A DNA stretch of 9,204 nucleotides from an uncultured Paracoccaceae bacterium (GTDB taxonomy: Bacteria > Pseudomonadota > Alphaproteobacteria > Rhodobacterales > Rhodobacteraceae). Below the pieces are notes generated by a model. It was not told where the DNA came from. It made no database searches and worked only from the letters and a program-made list of their open reading frames with translations. This document shows positions 6,862 to 9,204 of this stretch, piece after piece. The translations under genes were made by a program, and so were the position numbers. The first letter of the stretch is position 1, and every line of letters begins with the position of its first letter. The stretch spans positions 1-9,204 of the forward strand of contig CALFSV010000208.1 of the NCBI GenBank assembly GCA_937916485.1, written 5' to 3'.

Positions 6862-6872
6862 TGGATACCCCC
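6862..6872 (+). repeat. Subterminal inverted repeat, left
   Basis: TGGATACCCCC is an exact reverse complement of 8214-8224. It lies about five bases inside the predicted left boundary. Confidence 0.88.
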
Positions 6873-6920
6873 TCCCGACGGCATCGCAATGTGCCAAAGT
6901 GATGTGGGTGACATCACGAG

Positions 6921-6927
6921 AAGGAGG
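6921..6927 (+). promoter_or_regulatory. Strong ribosome binding site of the IS1111-type transposase
   Basis: AAGGAGG lies eight bases before the ATG at 6936. This near-perfect Shine-Dalgarno decides the start codon. Confidence 0.85.
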
Positions 6928-6935
6928 AAGTATCC

Positions 6936-7964
6936 ATGGAACAAGTTACCATCATAGGGTTGGATTTGGCAAAGCGGGCTTTTCAAGCTCACGGCGCTAC
7001 GGCGGAGGGCCAAGTCGCATTCCGCAAGAAGTTGTCACGTGGTCAGGTATTGGCGTTCTTCGCGAGCCTGCGCCCCTGTGTGGTTGCGATGGAAGCATGT
7101 GCCACGGCGCATTACTGGGCGCGTGAGCTTGGCGCTCTGGGACACGACATCAGGTTGGTGCCGCCTGCGTATGTCAAACCTTTCGTCAAGCGCCAAAAGA
7201 ATGATGCTGCCGATGCGGAGGCCATAGCTGAAGCGGCCAGCCGTCCGACCATGCGATTTGTTGAACCAAAGTCACCCCGACAGCAGGCTCGTGCCATGAT
7301 CTTTCGGACGCGCGATCTGTTTGTCCTCCAGAGGACACAAACGGTCAACGCGCTGCGGGCTCACTTGGCAGAGCATGGCCTGATTGCACCTCAGGGTCTG
7401 TCGAACCTCGCAGGTATCGAGCGGCTTGTTGAAGAGAGTGCGACGGACTTGGAACCTTTGGTGGCCGAGACAGCACGTATCTACCTTGAACAGATCAATG
7501 ATCTGACCGGTCGCATCGTGAAGATGGAGGCGACATTGCAGCAAGAGGCCGCACAATCTGATGCCTCATCACGGATGATTACAATGCCCGGCATTGGGCC
7601 GATTACCGCGATGGCAATTGAAGCCTTCGCGCCCACCCTGTCAGTGTTCAAGCGCAGCAGGGATTTTGCGGCCTGGCTGGGACTGGTGCCGCGGCAACAT
7701 TCTACCGGAGGCAAACAGGTGCTGGGGCGAACCTCGAAGATGGGGCAGCGTGATATCCGACGCCTGTTAATCATCGGTGCTATGTCGGTGATCCGCTGGG
7801 CAACCTGTAAAGGAACAATCCGGGGTACCTGGCTCCACACCATGCTGCAGCGCAAGCCACGCAAGGTGGTCGCAATCGCGCTGGCTAACAAGATGGCCCG
7901 GGCGCTCTGGGCGATGGAAACGCGGAAAGAGAATTACAGAGATCCACGACTGGCAGCAGCCTGA
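6936..7964 (+). CDS. IS1111-type transposase (IS110 family DEDD recombinase)
   Basis: This 342-residue enzyme should excise the element as a circle and insert it at a target chosen by a guide RNA. The four catalytic acids are all present. Asp10 lies in GLDLAK, Glu53 in AMEACATAHYW, and Asp90 and Asp93 in KNDAADAEAI, which is the RuvC-like DEDD domain. A central helical region (about 110-210) leads to the C-terminal Transposase_20 domain. That domain has MPGIGPITAMAIEAF (217-231) and HSTGGK containing Ser256, at the position of the serine thought to form the covalent DNA link in this family. Length, motifs and start all match an intact IS1111-group protein. The stop codon lies inside a 15-base palindrome (7960-7974). 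Confidence 0.95.
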   Translation: MEQVTIIGLDLAKRAFQAHGATAEGQVAFRKKLSRGQVLAFFASLRPCVVAMEACATAHYWARELGALGHDIRLVPPAYVKPFVKRQKNDAADAEAIAEAASRPTMRFVEPKSPRQQARAMIFRTRDLFVLQRTQTVNALRAHLAEHGLIAPQGLSNLAGIERLVEESATDLEPLVAETARIYLEQINDLTGRIVKMEATLQQEAAQSDASSRMITMPGIGPITAMAIEAFAPTLSVFKRSRDFAAWLGLVPRQHSTGGKQVLGRTSKMGQRDIRRLLIIGAMSVIRWATCKGTIRGTWLHTMLQRKPRKVVAIALANKMARALWAMETRKENYRDPRLAAA

Positions 7965-7974
7965 CAGTGTCAGG
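7960..7974 (+). repeat. Perfect 7-bp palindrome over the transposase stop codon
   Basis: CCTGACAGTGTCAGG has seven paired bases around a single central G. It spans the TGA stop at 7962-7964. The loop is too short for a simple RNA hairpin without opening inner pairs. It may be a protein site or the 5' stem of the right-end RNA. Confidence 0.6.
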
Positions 7975-8213
7975 TCGCCAAGAGTGGGACGTCGGCGTGT
8001 GGGGAGGTCATAGGCAGTAAGGACAAAAGATCGGTGACGATGGTTCTGGAAACGTATCCGGGTCAATGGGCCATGAGCCCGCAGAATTGATTTTGCACCA
8101 GAGCCGCGCAGCTCCATACCGGCCAGCGGTCACGTGTTTGCCGCACAACAGGCCTGATACATGACCGCCCCCGATCACACGTCAATGCTGTTCAAAAGCC
8201 AACTTGCGCGAAC
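7965..8213 (+). ncRNA. Predicted bridge (seek) RNA region of the IS1111-type element
   Basis: In IS1111-group elements the right end downstream of the transposase encodes a structured RNA. Its loops pair with the target and with the element's own junction. This non-coding stretch has the right place and size. At 8060-8091 a small hairpin (GGGC-CATGA-GCCC, 8068-8080) is flanked by GGGTCAAT (8060-8067) and AGAATTGA (8083-8090). The first is the reverse complement of ATTGACCC and the second is identical to the left half of the reconstructed target AGAATTGACCC. This is the layout of a target-binding loop. Another stem (GAGC/GCTC, 8101-8114) follows. The RNA's exact ends and the donor-binding guides could not be assigned. 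Confidence 0.6.
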
Positions 8214-8224
8214 GGGGGTATCCA
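8214..8224 (-). repeat. Subterminal inverted repeat, right
   Basis: GGGGGTATCCA is the exact reverse complement of 6862-6872 and lies about five to seven bases inside the predicted right boundary. Confidence 0.88.
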
Positions 8225-8275
8225 TAAATGACCCATGTGACCCTTCTCCCAGCGCCATGCGCAGCGGGGGACTCT

Positions 8276-8279
8276 GGAG
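8276..8279 (+). promoter_or_regulatory. Ribosome binding site of istA
   Basis: GGAG lies eight bases before the ATG at 8288. This supports that start over the in-frame ATG at 8228, which sits at the junction of the inserted element. Confidence 0.65.
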
Positions 8280-8377
8280 TGATACACATGGGACTTTTGA
8301 ACATCATTCGACGTATGGCTTTGAGAGAGAAGTTGCCCCTGCGCGAGATTGCGCGGCGGACCGGGATGTCACGCAGT

Positions 8378-8412
8378 GAGCGGCGAACGCCATCGGTTCA
8401 AGAGAGCCGCGA
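8378..8412 (+). repeat. Miniature hairpin insertion A (35 bases) in istA
   Basis: Removing these 35 bases restores MSR-STIKKYL, a normal IstA helix-turn-helix sequence. The insert begins GAG and ends CGA, and contains the core CCATCGGTTCAAGA (8390-8403). Its arms GCGGC (8380-8384) and GCCGC (8406-8410) are complementary. Its core is 13 of 14 identical to that of insertion B. Confidence 0.7.
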
Positions 8413-8887
8413 ACGATCAAGAAGTATCTGAAGGCAGGCACGATCGAGCCTCAGTTCGCGACGCCGGAGCGGCAGAGCAAGCTCGATCCATTTGCCGAGA
8501 AGCTGGCCGGCTGGCTGAAGACGGAGGCGGGGAAGTCTCGCAAGCAGCGGCGCACGCTGAAGCAGATGCATGCCGATCTGGTGGTTCGCGGCTTTTGCGC
8601 GCGACTCGCAGGCCGATCGGCAGCGCGATCAGCAGACGACAGGCCGCGGCACCTTCGTGCCGCTGTCTTTTCGCCCGGGCGAAGCATTCCAGTTCGACTG
8701 GAGCGAAGATTTTGCCATTCTGGGTGGCGAGCGCACGAAGCTCCAAGTCACCCACATCAAGCTGTCGCACAGCCGGGCCTTCCTGGTCCGGGCTCATCTG
8801 CTGCAAACGCACGAGATGCTGTTCGATGCCCATTGGCACGGGTTCCGGGTCTTCGGCGGCATCCCGGAGCGCGGCGTCTATGACAGC

Positions 8888-8925
8888 GAGACCATGTTCT
8901 CCATTGGTTCAAGAACAATGGTCGA
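8888..8925 (+). repeat. Miniature hairpin insertion B (38 bases) in istA
   Basis: Removing these 38 bases rejoins VYDS to ARTAVDRVGRG in frame, close to the normal YDNMRTAVD motif. The insert begins GAG and ends CGA and has the core CCATTGGTTCAAGA (8901-8914). Arms GACCAT (8890-8895) and ATGGTC (8918-8923) are complementary. Pairing extends to GTTCT/AGAAC with one bulged base, giving an 11-pair stem. Confidence 0.7.
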
Positions 8926-9204
8926 GCGCGCACCGCAGTTGATCGCGTCGGTCGCGGGAAGGACCGGCAGGTCAACATGCGGTTCCTTGCGATGGCAAAC
9001 CACTACGTATTCGAGCCGACGTTCTGAAATCCTGCCGCCGGCTGGGAGAAGGGACAGGTCGAGAAGAACGTGCGGGATGCCAGGCATCGTCTGTGGCAAC
9101 TCATGCCGAGCTTTCCTGATCTCGCGGCACTGAATGACTGGCTGGAACCGCGTGTCTGACGTCAGCGCCCATGGGACAGTTTAGGCATATTGCGGAACGG
9201 AGGG

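Larger units (their letters stand above)
6857..8231 (+). mobile_element. Complete IS110-family element of IS1111 type
   Basis: The element is about 1.37 kb and contains one full transposase gene, a short left end (about 80 bases) and a long non-coding right end (about 265 bases). An exact 11-base inverted repeat lies a few bases inside each end, the hallmark of the IS1111 subgroup. TGA is present at both boundaries (6854-6856 and 8229-8231), consistent with the short shared core used by these recombinases rather than a classical target duplication. It sits inside a terminal repeat of the IS21 element. All parts look intact, so it may still be mobile. Confidence 0.85.
6800..9204 (+). mobile_element. 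IS21-family insertion sequence (partial, interrupted)
   Basis: The right part of the window is an IS21-type element cut by the window edge. The left end is placed at TGTTGATTTCC (6800) because IS21 ends begin with TG and carry several internal repeats. Two related copies ending in a TGACCC-type motif are visible, the second interrupted by the IS1111-type element. After that insert, the leader resumes (8232-8287) and leads into istA at 8288. istB is not in the window. The element is non-functional at least in istA. Confidence 0.8.
8288..9204 (+). pseudogene. istA: IS21-family transposase IstA, broken (partial at window edge)
   Basis: The reading starts MGLLNIIRRMALREKLPLRE, the classic IstA start with its helix-turn-helix. 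It must then be followed through three frames. A 35-base insertion (8378-8412) shifts the frame, after which IKKYLKAGTIEPQF and RKQRRTLKQMHADLVV appear. A deletion of about 29 bases near 8590-8605 removes the GSYNRV-type segment; then FARDSQADRQRDQQTTGRGTF and the catalytic FQFDWSEDF follow. A 38-base insertion (8888-8925) splits the second Asp motif from RTAVDRVGRGKDRQVNMRF. A TGA at 9025-9027 replaces the Cys codon expected in FCNPA. The third catalytic region GWEKGQVEKNV is still readable. Past about 9150 the sequence degenerates. Family: DDE (rve) transposase of IS21. It cannot make a full protein by standard decoding. Confidence 0.88.

Noticed and set aside
8888..8925. Hairpin insert as an integron attC site
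   Set aside because: attC sites need core boxes of the GTTRRRY/RYYYAAC type with imperfect pairing and extrahelical bases, and sit between cassettes. GGTTCAAG does not fit the core, and no integrase or cassette is present.
8349..8942. Plus-strand open frame of 197 codons inside istA
   Set aside because: It is out of frame with the IstA motifs, which are found in the other two plus-strand frames. Its product is arginine-rich low-complexity sequence typical of shadow frames.
8570..9133. Plus-strand frame starting at 8570 as an intact small IstA
   Set aside because: Its first residues are out-of-frame noise and its C-terminal part after 8888 is no longer IstA. Only about 8599-8887 is genuine, so it is part of a pseudogene rather than a gene.
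1..9204. CRISPR array, tRNA or rRNA genes
   Set aside because: No regularly spaced repeats were seen. The GGTTCAAG in the two istA inserts resembles a tRNA T-arm, but no acceptor stem, anticodon arm or suitable length surrounds it.

Overview
The window looks like accessory DNA from an alphaproteobacterium, most likely a Rhodobacterales relative. The basis is moderately high G+C and transposases that resemble, from memory, families common in Rhodobacter/Paracoccus/Roseobacter-type genomes. No search was possible, so taxon and family names rest on recognised motifs.

Layout. (1) Positions 1-41 hold the first codons of a minus-strand gene that leaves the window. (2) Positions 62-2597 are one IS3-family element, read on the minus strand. 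Its orfB is split by an IS110-family element at about 264-1705. About 40 orfB codons, including the last catalytic Glu, and the 5' end of the IS110 transposase are missing at the left junction, so both elements are dead. (3) Positions 2806-6622 are an intact capsule-type polysaccharide export module. On the minus strand a KpsE-like inner-membrane protein, a KpsT-like ATPase and a family 2 glycosyltransferase overlap as one operon. On the plus strand a KpsM-like permease diverges from it across a 130-base intergenic region. The permease and ATPase should form an ABC exporter for a lipid-linked glycan, KpsE should link it towards the periplasm and outer membrane, and the glycosyltransferase probably helps build the glycan. 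No outer-membrane channel, KpsC/KpsS-type gene or further glycosyltransferase is present. (4) From 6800 to the right edge lies an IS21-family element. Its terminal repeats are interrupted at 6857-8231 by a complete IS110-family element of IS1111 type. Its istA (8288 onward) is broken by two small hairpin insertions, a deletion and a stop codon.

The two most interesting signals are in part 4. The non-coding right end of the IS1111-type element has two short segments flanking a small hairpin (8060-8091). They match the two halves of the element's own insertion site, as expected for the target-binding loop of a bridge (seek) RNA. Separately, istA carries insertions of 35 and 38 bases that share a 14-base core and the same outer trinucleotides but have different, self-complementary arms. 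They look like two members of an unrecognised miniature hairpin element.

The export genes thus sit between two stacks of nested insertion sequences, which suggests a mobile or rearranging polysaccharide locus, possibly on a plasmid or island.
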